NCBI GenBank assembly: GCA_028683555.1
Contig: JAQUHN010000019.1
Location: 1-35,804 of the forward strand
Source of the DNA: Geobacteraceae bacterium
GTDB taxonomy: Bacteria > Desulfobacterota > Desulfuromonadia > Geobacterales > Geobacteraceae
Direction: 5' to 3'
Length of the DNA stretch: 35,804 nt
Shown: positions 8,058-15,231 of the stretch, one piece after another
Layout: every line of letters starts with the position of its first letter
How positions within the stretch are numbered: position 1 is the stretch's first letter
Program-made: the position numbers and the translations under genes
The notes under the pieces: model-generated
Told to the model about the DNA's origin: nothing
Seen by the model: the letters and a program-made list of their open reading frames with translations, nothing else
Databases searched by the model: none

Positions 8058-9422
8058 TCAGGGAATGGCAGGTATTCCGGCAGTAGTGCGATTTTCGCTG
8101 GTCAAAATCGGCTGCGGCTGTTTGGTGCGGGTAATTTCTTCCGGTACCCCGGCCTTTCTGCGCAGCGATGCGTTGACCTTGTTCCAGTCCACTTTCGATT
8201 CCGCATGGTTCCTGATGATCAAACTTTTTGCCAGTTCCTGCAGATTCTTGTGCCGGTCGTAGACATCACGGTGAACTTCGAGAAAAACCCGACCATCCTC
8301 GGCAAGGGCGAACTTTACCGGTTGATAGATGATTTCGCCGCTGGTATTGACCGGGATCGCATTGAAAATGTCTTCCATGTTGCCGGGAAGAACACGGATG
8401 CAGCCATGGCTGCTGAAGGTATACACCGACTCGGGAAAGATCGTGCCGTGGATCAGGATGCCCGGCAGGGAAGTTTTCAGGGCGAATTTGCCAAGCGGGT
8501 TGTCGTCTCCCGGCGGAACGATGGTTTTAACCTCCTTGCCTTCCTCTTTCATCTTCCGTTGAATGGATGCCGGAACGTGCCAGGCAGGATCCTTGATTTT
8601 GGAAAGTATCCTGAACTTTCCGGTGGGCGTCTGCCAGATCAGCAGATCTTTCCACTTCGTCATTCCCAGGCCAACGGGCAGGGCTTTTTGCAGCTTGCGG
8701 TTTTTAAAAAGATAGAGGGTGCGGTCCGGTATGTTGATGACGATACCTTCCTGGACCGTTTTCGGCACAATCCTCCGGGTATTGATGGTGAGCTTTTTGC
8801 CCGGGTGCAAGGTTTTTTTCGGATTCAGGTGGTTTTGTTGCGCAACCTGCCGCCAGTTGACGCCGAATTTGGCACCGATCAGCCGCAAGGTATCGCCTTT
8901 CCTGACGGTATAGATCCTTTTCTTGCCGATAATCACCCGGGAGGCTGCGGTTGCGTTGTCGGAATCGGTGCCGGTCGCTGCCGCAGGGGCAGGGGGCTGG
9001 TTCCGTGCGGCTGAAAGTGCTGCCGGCGGGGTACTCGGCGGTTCGGCAGGCCGAGTGTCGCTACCGGCAGCAACGTTCCGTTCCGTTACCTTGGCGAGCG
9101 GGACAGGGGCAGCGCTGGCGCGGGACTGCAGCGCAGCGAATTGCTTTTCGTACAAGGAGGTTTTCAGGATGACCATCTGGAAAAGTTTGTCGGCTTCATC
9201 GAGCTTGTGCTGGTCAAACAATTCTTCTGCGCGGGAGAATGTTTCCAAGATGCTGCCGAATTCTCCGTAGAGGGAGTCGGGTGGAGCGTTCTTTTGTACC
9301 TGCTCGATAGCGTCAGCGGCCTTGCTTCGGTAATTCGGGGAGTTTGCACCGCAGACCGATGCCGTGAACAGAGCAAGAAAGAGAACCGGGAGCAGGAGAA
9401 TACGTATCTGGAGTTTCTTCAC
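8058..9422 (-). CDS. Secreted LysM and L,D-transpeptidase (YkuD) protein
   Basis: This 454-aa protein probably makes 3-3 cross-links in peptidoglycan or attaches proteins to it. Residues 1-25 form a signal peptide. A helical and then Pro/Ala-rich linker (30-165) is followed by a LysM domain at about 170-214 (YTVRKGDTL...HPGKKLTI) and a YkuD domain at about 225-363. The catalytic motif is HGT at 325 with SSHGCIRV, where Cys341 is the nucleophile. About 90 residues follow the catalytic domain. The start is a GTG with AAAGG upstream and a promoter-like TTGATT-17-TTTAAT at 9474-9502. The Cys at 24 is not in a good lipobox. Confidence 0.92.
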   Translation of the reverse strand: MKKLQIRILLLPVLFLALFTASVCGANSPNYRSKAADAIEQVQKNAPPDSLYGEFGSILETFSRAEELFDQHKLDEADKLFQMVILKTSLYEKQFAALQSRASAAPVPLAKVTERNVAAGSDTRPAEPPSTPPAALSAARNQPPAPAAATGTDSDNATAASRVIIGKKRIYTVRKGDTLRLIGAKFGVNWRQVAQQNHLNPKKTLHPGKKLTINTRRIVPKTVQEGIVINIPDRTLYLFKNRKLQKALPVGLGMTKWKDLLIWQTPTGKFRILSKIKDPAWHVPASIQRKMKEEGKEVKTIVPPGDDNPLGKFALKTSLPGILIHGTIFPESVYTFSSHGCIRVLPGNMEDIFNAIPVNTSGEIIYQPVKFALAEDGRVFLEVHRDVYDRHKNLQELAKSLIIRNHAESKVDWNKVNASLRRKAGVPEEITRTKQPQPILTSENRTTAGIPAIP

Positions 9423-9473
9423 GACAATACCTTTCTAGTAAAATGTTTCCGCGAAAAAAGATGCGGAAGTTTC

Positions 9474-9502
9474 ATTAAAGCGTGAAAATTTTAGCCAATC
9501 AA
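9474..9502 (-). promoter_or_regulatory. Probable promoter of the L,D-transpeptidase gene
   Basis: On the minus strand TTGATT and TTTAAT are separated by 17 bp, about 52 bp upstream of the GTG start. Confidence 0.5.
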
Positions 9503-9661
9503 ATACTTCGGGTCACGCGACGTGCAGGTTTGGAGCGGCAGCTTTCCTTCTTGCCTGGAAAAATCGCAGGGGGGGCGTTGGTAAAAGGAAAGGCCTGCCG
9601 GATAGATCGGCGGAAGTGAGGTGATAATAGCAAAACAGGAGGAAAATACAATGTAAAAGCT

Positions 9662-9901
9662 TTAACACTGCCGGCGAAAGCCGCTGCCGAAAGTATCGGC
9701 AGCGGCTGGGGTGGAATTCTCCCGTCGCCCCGGGTACGTGTCGTCATGGCAGCGGACACCCCAATAGTGCCCGGAACAGCAGTAGCTAAGGTTTTTGAGT
9801 CGACCCTGGAGCGCATTTCGGGAGAAATACTGCCCGGATGAGACGCTGTTGAGGAAAAAAACTTTCGTCTGTTTGGCATCGGGTATATAATAGCCGCTTA
9901 T
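9662..9901 (-). pseudogene. Possible remnant of a Cys/His-rich secreted protein
   Basis: A 79-codon open frame runs from just after a TAA to a TAA at 9662-9664 but has no usable ATG or GTG start near its beginning and no ribosome site. Its translation has a protein-like texture, including FLNSVSSGQYFSRNALQG, LKNLSYCCSGHYWGVRCHDD and TYPG. Clustered Cys and His suggest a decayed redox or heme protein in which the CxxCH motifs are no longer intact, but I cannot name a family. The 3' part overlaps the hairpin at 9679-9707. It could also be chance. Confidence 0.25.
9679..9707. repeat. Strong hairpin
   Basis: A 12-bp perfect stem (AGCCGCTGCCGA pairing with 9696-9707) closes a 5-nt loop. Neither strand has a T run directly after it, so a terminator role is uncertain. 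Confidence 0.6.
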
Positions 9902-10021
9902 TTAAAGCTCATTAGTCCGAAGAACTTTGATTGCTTTGCCGGTTCTCTGCAGGGTGTCCCGACGAAATCCTGTGTGAGGTCGTGGGCCGGTTGTTTCTAC
10001 AAGGTACAGCGGGAGCAGAAT

Positions 10022-11659
10022 ATGTATTGCAGTTTTTTCGGTTTCAGAGAAAAGCCATTTACCATAACTCCCAATCCCCAGTTCATTTTTCTCAGCAAGA
10101 ACCACAAGGAGGCTTTTGCCCATCTCCTTTATGGGATCGACTCCCATGCCGGATTCATCGAGCTTACCGGTGAAGTGGGTACCGGCAAGACAACGGTACT
10201 GCGGACCCTGCTCAACCAGCTGGACGGGGATAGCTACCGAACCGCTCTCATCTTCAATCCGTCCCTTTCCGCCCTTGAGCTGCTGCAGAATATCAATCAT
10301 GAATACGGGATACCTGCCGATGACCGGAACAACTCCCAGCTGCTCCATTCGCTGAATCAATTTCTCCTGCGGGAGAATGCCGCAGGACATACCGTTGTCC
10401 TGGTGATTGACGAAGCACAAAACCTCGAGCCTCAGGTTCTTGAGCAGATTCGCCTTATTTCCAATCTGGAAACGGAGAAGGATAAACTTATCCAGATCGT
10501 TCTGGTGGGGCAGCCCGAGTTGCGCGAGAAACTGAATAAACCCGAACTGCGTCAGCTGAACCAGCGGATCACGGTCCGCTATCATCTCTGTCCGATGGAT
10601 TACAGCGATACCGCGGAATATATCGAACATCGGCTCGAGGTGGCCGCGGCACAGAGTTGCGAAATCTTTGCGCCCGGAGCATTGAAACGTATTTTTTACT
10701 TTTCCGGCGGACTGCCCCGGCTGATCAATGCCGTCTGCGACCGGGCTCTTCTGGTTGCCTATAGCAAAGGGAGCCACGAGGTTACCGCGCGAATGGTAGA
10801 TGCTGCCTTTTCCGACGTGAAAAAGCAGGAGCCCCGCAGCGTGCCGCTACGCATCGTCCGTTCTGTCGCAATTGCCGCCGTCATCATCCTGGCGCTGTTC
10901 GGCCTGTACGGAATCTTCGGCAGCCTGACCGCGTCAACGGAATCGTCTGCTCCGCCAGCCGTTGCCATTACGGAAAAAATCACTTCAGTTCGTTTGAAAG
11001 AGCCGGCGGCAGTCGATCTCCACCCGCAATTGGCCGCGAAGACCGAAGGGGAGAGTGCCGTGGCGGCTTTTAACGCCGTTGCCCGAATCTGGGGTGTCGC
11101 CCCGCTGCCCCTGGCGCAGGTCTCGGCCGAACCTGCCGATCTCGAGAAATATGCCGAGCGGAGCGGGCTGAGACTGGCCCGCACCAACGGCAACCTGGGG
11201 GCCTTGCTTCGGCTTGATTATCCTGCCATCCTGGAACTGACCCTGCCGAAGGGTGGTGGCCGGCGCTACCTTGCCCTGCTCGGCACGCAAAACGATCGGC
11301 TGATCGTTGCCCCGCCGTTTCCGCACCGGACCTCCATCAGCAGCGCCGAACTGGAGCAATTCTGGTCCGGCCGCAGTTATCTGCTGTGGAAGAATGCCCT
11401 GGATCTGCCGCTTGCCAGCAGGCTGGGCGACACCGGGGAGCCGATAAAGAGTCTCAAACAGCATCTGGCAAAAGCTGGTTTCTACCGCGGTCCTTTCACC
11501 ACGGTGTTCGATGAACCGATGCTGGCGGCGGTCAAGCGTTTCCAGGCTGCCCAGGGGATCGAGGCCGACGGTATCGTCGGAGGCCAGACCCTGCTGCTGC
11601 TCTATCGTGCCGGCGGCACGGTTTCGGCACTCAGACTGGTAAGGAAAGGGGAATCATAA
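10022..11659 (+). CDS. gspA: GspA/ExeA-family AAA ATPase with peptidoglycan-binding domain
   Basis: This 545-aa inner-membrane ATPase is of the GspA type. In type II secretion systems it works with GspB to seat the secretin through the cell wall. The ATPase domain occupies about 1-270, with Walker A GEVGTGKTT (50-58) and Walker B VVLVIDEAQ (125-133). One membrane segment spans about 280-300. A periplasmic region follows and ends with a PG_binding_1 domain (about 470-540; AVKRFQAAQGIEADGIVG). The frame is open 16 codons upstream, but the ATG at 10022 begins the family opening YCSFFGFREKPF and has GGGAGC before it. It is 4 bp from gspB. No other gsp genes are in the window. Confidence 0.9.
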   Translation: MYCSFFGFREKPFTITPNPQFIFLSKNHKEAFAHLLYGIDSHAGFIELTGEVGTGKTTVLRTLLNQLDGDSYRTALIFNPSLSALELLQNINHEYGIPADDRNNSQLLHSLNQFLLRENAAGHTVVLVIDEAQNLEPQVLEQIRLISNLETEKDKLIQIVLVGQPELREKLNKPELRQLNQRITVRYHLCPMDYSDTAEYIEHRLEVAAAQSCEIFAPGALKRIFYFSGGLPRLINAVCDRALLVAYSKGSHEVTARMVDAAFSDVKKQEPRSVPLRIVRSVAIAAVIILALFGLYGIFGSLTASTESSAPPAVAITEKITSVRLKEPAAVDLHPQLAAKTEGESAVAAFNAVARIWGVAPLPLAQVSAEPADLEKYAERSGLRLARTNGNLGALLRLDYPAILELTLPKGGGRRYLALLGTQNDRLIVAPPFPHRTSISSAELEQFWSGRSYLLWKNALDLPLASRLGDTGEPIKSLKQHLAKAGFYRGPFTTVFDEPMLAAVKRFQAAQGIEADGIVGGQTLLLLYRAGGTVSALRLVRKGES

Positions 11660-11663
11660 CTCT

Positions 11664-12443
11664 ATGAGTTTCATATTGGACGCCCTGAAAAAACTGGAAC
11701 AGGAAAAAGCCGCCCGCAAGCATGGCACGGTCAATATTTCCGATGAGATTCTGCGCGGCGGGCCGAACGTGCGGCGCAAGGTGAAGCGCGGCGTGCCGCT
11801 GAGCGTGGTGCTGGCCGGTCTGGGTTTGCTGCTGCTGGCTGCGGCGGGTATCTTCTTCTGGCAGCGGCATGGTGCCGATGAACCGCAGGCTGTTGCCCTG
11901 CGTGCCGAACGGCCGTTGCCGCCAGCGCCCAGCGTTTCGGCGGAAGCCCAGCCCCAGCCTGCGCCTGTCGTGCAGCCCGTTGCTCCTCCCGTTGCCGTGC
12001 CTGAGGCGGTGGTTTCCGAACCCGTTGCTGCTCCGGTCGAAAGACCTGACCCGATGATGGCCGGGCAAGCCGCTTTGGCCAGAACGCCGGAGGGTCGGAC
12101 GAACAGGGCTGTCCGTCCTGTCCGCCCTGCCATGGTAAACCCGAACGGTCGGCAAAGAAGGCAAGCCACTGTCCGGAGCCCAGCGGAGAATACTGTTAGA
12201 GAGCAGCCTGCACAGCCCTACCGGGAGGTTTCCGGTTCGGGTGGCTCCGGGTTGATGGTTTCGGGTATTGCCTGGCAGGAAAAGCCTTCGGCCCGCAGGG
12301 CCGTGATTAACGGCACCCTGGTGGAGGAAGGTGCTACGGTAAACGGAGCAACGGTCGAGGAGATTCTCCCAACCCGGGTCCGCTTTTCATCGGGTGGTCG
12401 GCAGTTTAACGTATCAATTTCCAGTCCGATGACGGGACGCTAA
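11664..12443 (+). CDS. gspB: GspB-like general secretion pathway protein
   Basis: This 259-aa GspA partner has a short cytoplasmic N-terminus with the typical opening MSFILDALKKLEQEK, one membrane helix at about 45-66, and a long Pro/Ala/Val-rich periplasmic linker. The C-terminal GspB domain lies at about 190-257 (MVSGIAWQEKP, RRAVINGTLVEEG, ILPTRVRF). It starts 4 bp after gspA, so the two are one transcription unit, closed by the strong terminator at 12459-12508. The family call is firm; a role with a particular secretin is inferred. Confidence 0.9.
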   Translation: MSFILDALKKLEQEKAARKHGTVNISDEILRGGPNVRRKVKRGVPLSVVLAGLGLLLLAAAGIFFWQRHGADEPQAVALRAERPLPPAPSVSAEAQPQPAPVVQPVAPPVAVPEAVVSEPVAAPVERPDPMMAGQAALARTPEGRTNRAVRPVRPAMVNPNGRQRRQATVRSPAENTVREQPAQPYREVSGSGGSGLMVSGIAWQEKPSARRAVINGTLVEEGATVNGATVEEILPTRVRFSSGGRQFNVSISSPMTGR

Positions 12444-12458
12444 GCTCGTCCATTGCTG

Positions 12459-12508
12459 AACGAAAAAGGGGCCGGGGTTGGCAAAGCAACCCCGGCCCCT
12501 TTTTCGTT
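12459..12508. terminator. Very strong bidirectional terminator
   Basis: A perfect 22-bp stem (AACGAAAAAGGGGCCGGGG and on) closes a 6-nt loop GCAAAG, with A and T runs inside the stem on both sides. It separates gspB from the converging cytochrome gene. Confidence 0.93.
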
Positions 12509-12600
12509 ATGATACCGGCGGTTGAAAAACGTTATGAGGAAGGCTGGCGGCACCGGGCAGCGCCGCAGACGATTTGCCGCAAGTGTATTTCGCCAACCGG

Positions 12601-14247
12601 TCAGTTTTTCGTCGTGAAGCGGTAAACCGCGCTCACCGTGGTTCCGCCGTTTTTGTCCTGGTCCCGCACCCGCCAATAATAGGTGGTGTTCGGCTCGAGG
12701 TGCAGCGCAGTTTTTACCCTGGCCAAGGCTGTGTCGGTGACCTTTGGCGGCTTTTCGCCGGCATGGGTTGCCAGGCTTGCCCCGAACAATCCCAGCAACA
12801 GGAGAGCCACCATCACTTTGCTCCGGCTTCGTGTCCTCACGGCAGCCAGAATCCCGCAGCCGGCAAAAAGGGCAAAGCCCGCACCCTTGGCACCGGCGTG
12901 CCCTGTCGAGGCTTTTCCGGCCGGCACGGCAACGCTATGCCAGTGACCGAGGGCAGGATCATCTTTGGTATATTCGAGCCGGTAGCCGATAACGTCGCCC
13001 GGGGCGACACCCGGGCTCTGCTCCCAGGAGAACCGGGCCGGATTCCAGGAGACGCCTTTGGCCCCGTTTGCCGGCGCGACCGGTTTCGGACCCTGCAATG
13101 CACCGTAGACAATGATCTTTTGCTGATCGATGAATGACCAGCCGGCTTCCATGACATCGATGTCGGTGGTTCCGGCGGGAAGGGGCTCAACTTTGATGAT
13201 AGTGGTACATTTGGTCGAGATGCCGCCGTTATGGTCAAGAGAATAGTCGTACGGCCAGATGACCCCTTTCCTCGAGCGGGATGACGGCTGATCCGGAGGA
13301 CCGACGCTTTTTTGCGGCGCGACAATGTGAAACGGTCCCTGGCTGCCTCTTACCAGCATGTTGTCCGGGCCGAGTTTTCCCGCCACCAGGTCCCTGCCGT
13401 CGGCGCGGAGCGCCAGCAGCAGCCTCAGGCCGTTCTTGACATGGATCGGGTCGCCGTGCTTGAGACCCTGTACGGCGGGCGAGCTGTAATCGCACCAACC
13501 CTGCGGATTGCCGTTCTGGTCGGCTGCCCTGTTGTAGTAGTAGGTTGCGGTCGGATAGGTTCCCCGGACAAAGGGGTCGGCGGAACTGTCGATTTCCAGC
13601 GGATGTCCCTGCGCGTAGCCATCCGGGGAGTAGACGGTAATCTTGGTCGCGGCAGGCTCTATGCCGGTCCTGTCGAGCAGGTACTCCATGGTTACCCCGG
13701 TGAACTCGGCATAGAAATCAAGCGCTTTGGCGGTATTCATGAGCAGGACTTGGCTGTGCTGGGGCATGGCCAGCAGCTGCTCCCTGGTGTAGATGCGATA
13801 GGATGCAACGACCTTTGCCGGGTCGTCTTGCGGGTCGCCCGGATAGCGAACCGCGGCAATTTCATCGATATTGGCAAACGTGTCGCCATCGGAATCATGC
13901 TTTTCGATGGCCCGCAAGGCCGACACGCTTCGGCCGTTTTGTCGATAGTCTTTGCCAAAGCGGTTGAGGGTGGCGTTGATGTCCCCGCTGCCGTCGTAGC
14001 CGAAGGTGTGGTGGCACCACTGACAGCTGCCCAGCTCGACTTTTTTGCCGTTTGCCGGGGAATATGAACCGCCCCGGTGGCACAGCACGCAATTGTCTAG
14101 TTTGGTGCCCGCCTTGTCTGGGTATGCCTGGAGGAACTTCGGCGCGTCCGATTCGCCCATATGGTGGTAGGCGGCCTGCGCGACGCCCGGGTAACCGCAG
14201 AAAAAGAGAAGAACTCCAAAAAGAAGCAGGATTGTTGCTGTTTTCAT
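12601..14247 (-). CDS. Secreted two-heme c-type cytochrome with fibronectin-like C-terminus
   Basis: This 548-aa exported redox protein has a signal peptide at about 1-26 (ends VAQA). Two CxxCH heme sites lie at 53-57 (CVLCH) and 75-79 (CQWCH), and a DSDGD calcium-like loop at 118-122. The middle region (about 150-380; FTGVTMEYLLDRTGI, ITVYSPDGY) is reminiscent of the Oxidored_molyb fold, which is my inference. From about 385 a fibronectin III-like domain follows, but residues 453-496 interrupt it with two hydrophobic stretches separated by RTRSRSK. The ATG has AAGGAGGAAAGG upstream; the frame is open 21 codons further but lacks a ribosome site. The substrate is unknown. Confidence 0.8.
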   Translation of the reverse strand: MKTATILLLFGVLLFFCGYPGVAQAAYHHMGESDAPKFLQAYPDKAGTKLDNCVLCHRGGSYSPANGKKVELGSCQWCHHTFGYDGSGDINATLNRFGKDYRQNGRSVSALRAIEKHDSDGDTFANIDEIAAVRYPGDPQDDPAKVVASYRIYTREQLLAMPQHSQVLLMNTAKALDFYAEFTGVTMEYLLDRTGIEPAATKITVYSPDGYAQGHPLEIDSSADPFVRGTYPTATYYYNRAADQNGNPQGWCDYSSPAVQGLKHGDPIHVKNGLRLLLALRADGRDLVAGKLGPDNMLVRGSQGPFHIVAPQKSVGPPDQPSSRSRKGVIWPYDYSLDHNGGISTKCTTIIKVEPLPAGTTDIDVMEAGWSFIDQQKIIVYGALQGPKPVAPANGAKGVSWNPARFSWEQSPGVAPGDVIGYRLEYTKDDPALGHWHSVAVPAGKASTGHAGAKGAGFALFAGCGILAAVRTRSRSKVMVALLLLGLFGASLATHAGEKPPKVTDTALARVKTALHLEPNTTYYWRVRDQDKNGGTTVSAVYRFTTKN

Positions 14248-14357
14248 GCCTTTCCTCCTTGCCAGCTCTGCTGGTATGAAATACCTTGGTCTCCGGTGCA
14301 GCGCCAGCATCGGTGGTTGGACTTCCGGAGCAAAATGCCGGTTCCGGCAAGAAATTG

Positions 14358-14387
14358 TTGCGCTGCCGACGCGTTACGCTATATAAC
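14358..14387 (+). promoter_or_regulatory. Possible promoter for the 72-aa gene
   Basis: TTGCGC and TATAAC are separated by 18 bp. Transcription from here would include the structured leader at 14437-14506. Confidence 0.4.
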
Positions 14388-14408
14388 AAAATATACAGCA
14401 TTGGGCAA
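14380..14408 (-). promoter_or_regulatory. Probable promoter of the cytochrome gene
   Basis: On the minus strand TTGCCC and TATATA are separated by 17 bp. It overlaps the plus-strand promoter candidate at 14358-14387, so the two would be divergent and mutually exclusive. Confidence 0.5.
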
Positions 14409-14436
14409 GGGAATGTTCCTCGCTTCGCCCAGCGGA

Positions 14437-14506
14437 GTCACCCAGGCGGCTGCCTGTCGCCATAGCTGAAAGCTGATGCAACGATGGCGTTCAGCGACAG
14501 GGTGAC
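14437..14506 (+). ncRNA. Structured leader RNA candidate upstream of the 72-aa gene
   Basis: GTCAC (14437-14441) pairs with GTGAC (14502-14506), and CCTGTCGC (14453-14460) pairs with GCGACAGG (14494-14501). On the 3' side the two helices are continuous; on the 5' side an 11-nt bulge intervenes. Inside are AGCT-GAA-AGCT (14464-14474) and a competing CGCCAT/ATGGCG pairing (14458-14463 with 14484-14489). This is more ordered than a simple terminator and lies 47 nt before an ATG whose ribosome site is part of TCCT-GGC-AGGA. It may be a riboswitch or protein-binding leader; it matches no class I can name. Confidence 0.45.
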
Positions 14507-14553
14507 TTTGTGGCGGTGCTGGATTCCGTATATCCTGGCAGGAGGCAAAACTG

Positions 14554-14772
14554 ATGTGGAAAGTTCTGGATGATGGTTCCCGGGAGTATCTGGGCGGACA
14601 GTCTGATTGGGCGGGAGCTGCGGCCGAGGCTCTCGGCTGCCCCGCGTTTCGCGAAGACGTGGAGGAAGAGTGTGTGGCTGATGAAGCCAGGTCGTGTTAC
14701 AACTGCCGCTATCGACGCTGGACGACGGATTCGTTTTCCTGCATTCAGGTTGTTTCAGCCCGCAAGGGCTGA
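14554..14772 (+). CDS. Small Cys-rich protein, conserved-looking hypothetical
   Basis: This 72-aa acidic protein has a C-terminal SCYNCRYRRWTTDSFSC motif, three cysteines that could bind metal. AGGAGGC lies 8 bp before the ATG, which supports translation. There is no signal peptide or membrane segment. A small CAGCCC-GCAA-GGGCTG hairpin (14756-14771) overlaps the stop codon. It is preceded by the structured leader candidate. I recall similar short proteins in Desulfuromonadales but cannot assign a function. Confidence 0.65.
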   Translation: MWKVLDDGSREYLGGQSDWAGAAAEALGCPAFREDVEEECVADEARSCYNCRYRRWTTDSFSCIQVVSARKG

Positions 14773-14777
14773 TTCAG

Positions 14778-15059
14778 TTATTTCGCTTGTTCGTCAACTT
14801 CGCACCTGTGGCACTCGATGCCGCAGTGGCTGCATTTTTTCTTCATTTCACCGGGGAGAAAGATATTTACACCCTTGCAGATCTTGCACATAACCTCGAT
14901 CGGCTCGTCCCGGTAAAGATAACAATTGTAATACCATTCCCAGTTCATGCCCTTGAACTTTTCGACTTCTTCTTCCGTCATGGTGGATTTCGATCGCATC
15001 AAACGCGGGGTCATTTGCGTTGACGGCTCCCGGACATCCTTTTTCCTGCGCTGTTTCAT
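14778..15059 (-). CDS. Small zinc-ribbon-like protein
   Basis: This 93-aa protein has a basic N-terminus (MKQRRKKDVREP) and a C-terminal pair of CxxC sites, MCKICKG and KKCSHCGIECHRC, which look like a zinc ribbon with an extra CxxxC. AAAGGGGCAG precedes the ATG. It converges on the 72-aa Cys-rich gene with a 5-bp gap. Both small neighbours being Cys-rich may be coincidence. Function unknown. Confidence 0.65.
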   Translation of the reverse strand: MKQRRKKDVREPSTQMTPRLMRSKSTMTEEEVEKFKGMNWEWYYNCYLYRDEPIEVMCKICKGVNIFLPGEMKKKCSHCGIECHRCEVDEQAK

Positions 15060-15231
15060 CTGCTGCCCCTTTCATGGGAGTATCGGCAGGCGAATGGAAT
15101 TGCTACTCGGACCACCGTTGCTGCATGTTCCAGTAGAATTGTCCCGTTTATTTGCGGAACGTCAAGAAAAAGCGGCGGTTTTCGGCAAACATGATCCACC
15201 GCAGGGTGCAGCGCGGTCCGGCAAAGCTCCT

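Larger units (their letters stand above)
9423..10021. other. 599-bp stretch without a confident gene
   Basis: It holds the transpeptidase promoter, a strong plus-strand ribosome site followed by an immediate start-stop (ATG TAA at 9651-9656), a 12-bp hairpin at 9679-9707, a minus-strand open frame that may be a gene remnant (9662-9901), and a TATAAT at 9886-9891 that could serve gspA (a weak TTTCGT lies 17 bp before it). A 126-codon minus frame at 9499-9879 looks like shadow. Confidence 0.5.

Noticed and set aside
9499-9879. 126-codon minus-strand open frame
   Set aside because: Composition is Arg/Ser/Pro-rich like shadow frames, no ribosome site; another frame of the same strand looks more protein-like.
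14311-14553. Cyclic di-GMP-I (GEMM) or Moco riboswitch
   Set aside because: The conserved GEMM segments and the Moco consensus as I recall it are absent; only generic nested helices are seen.
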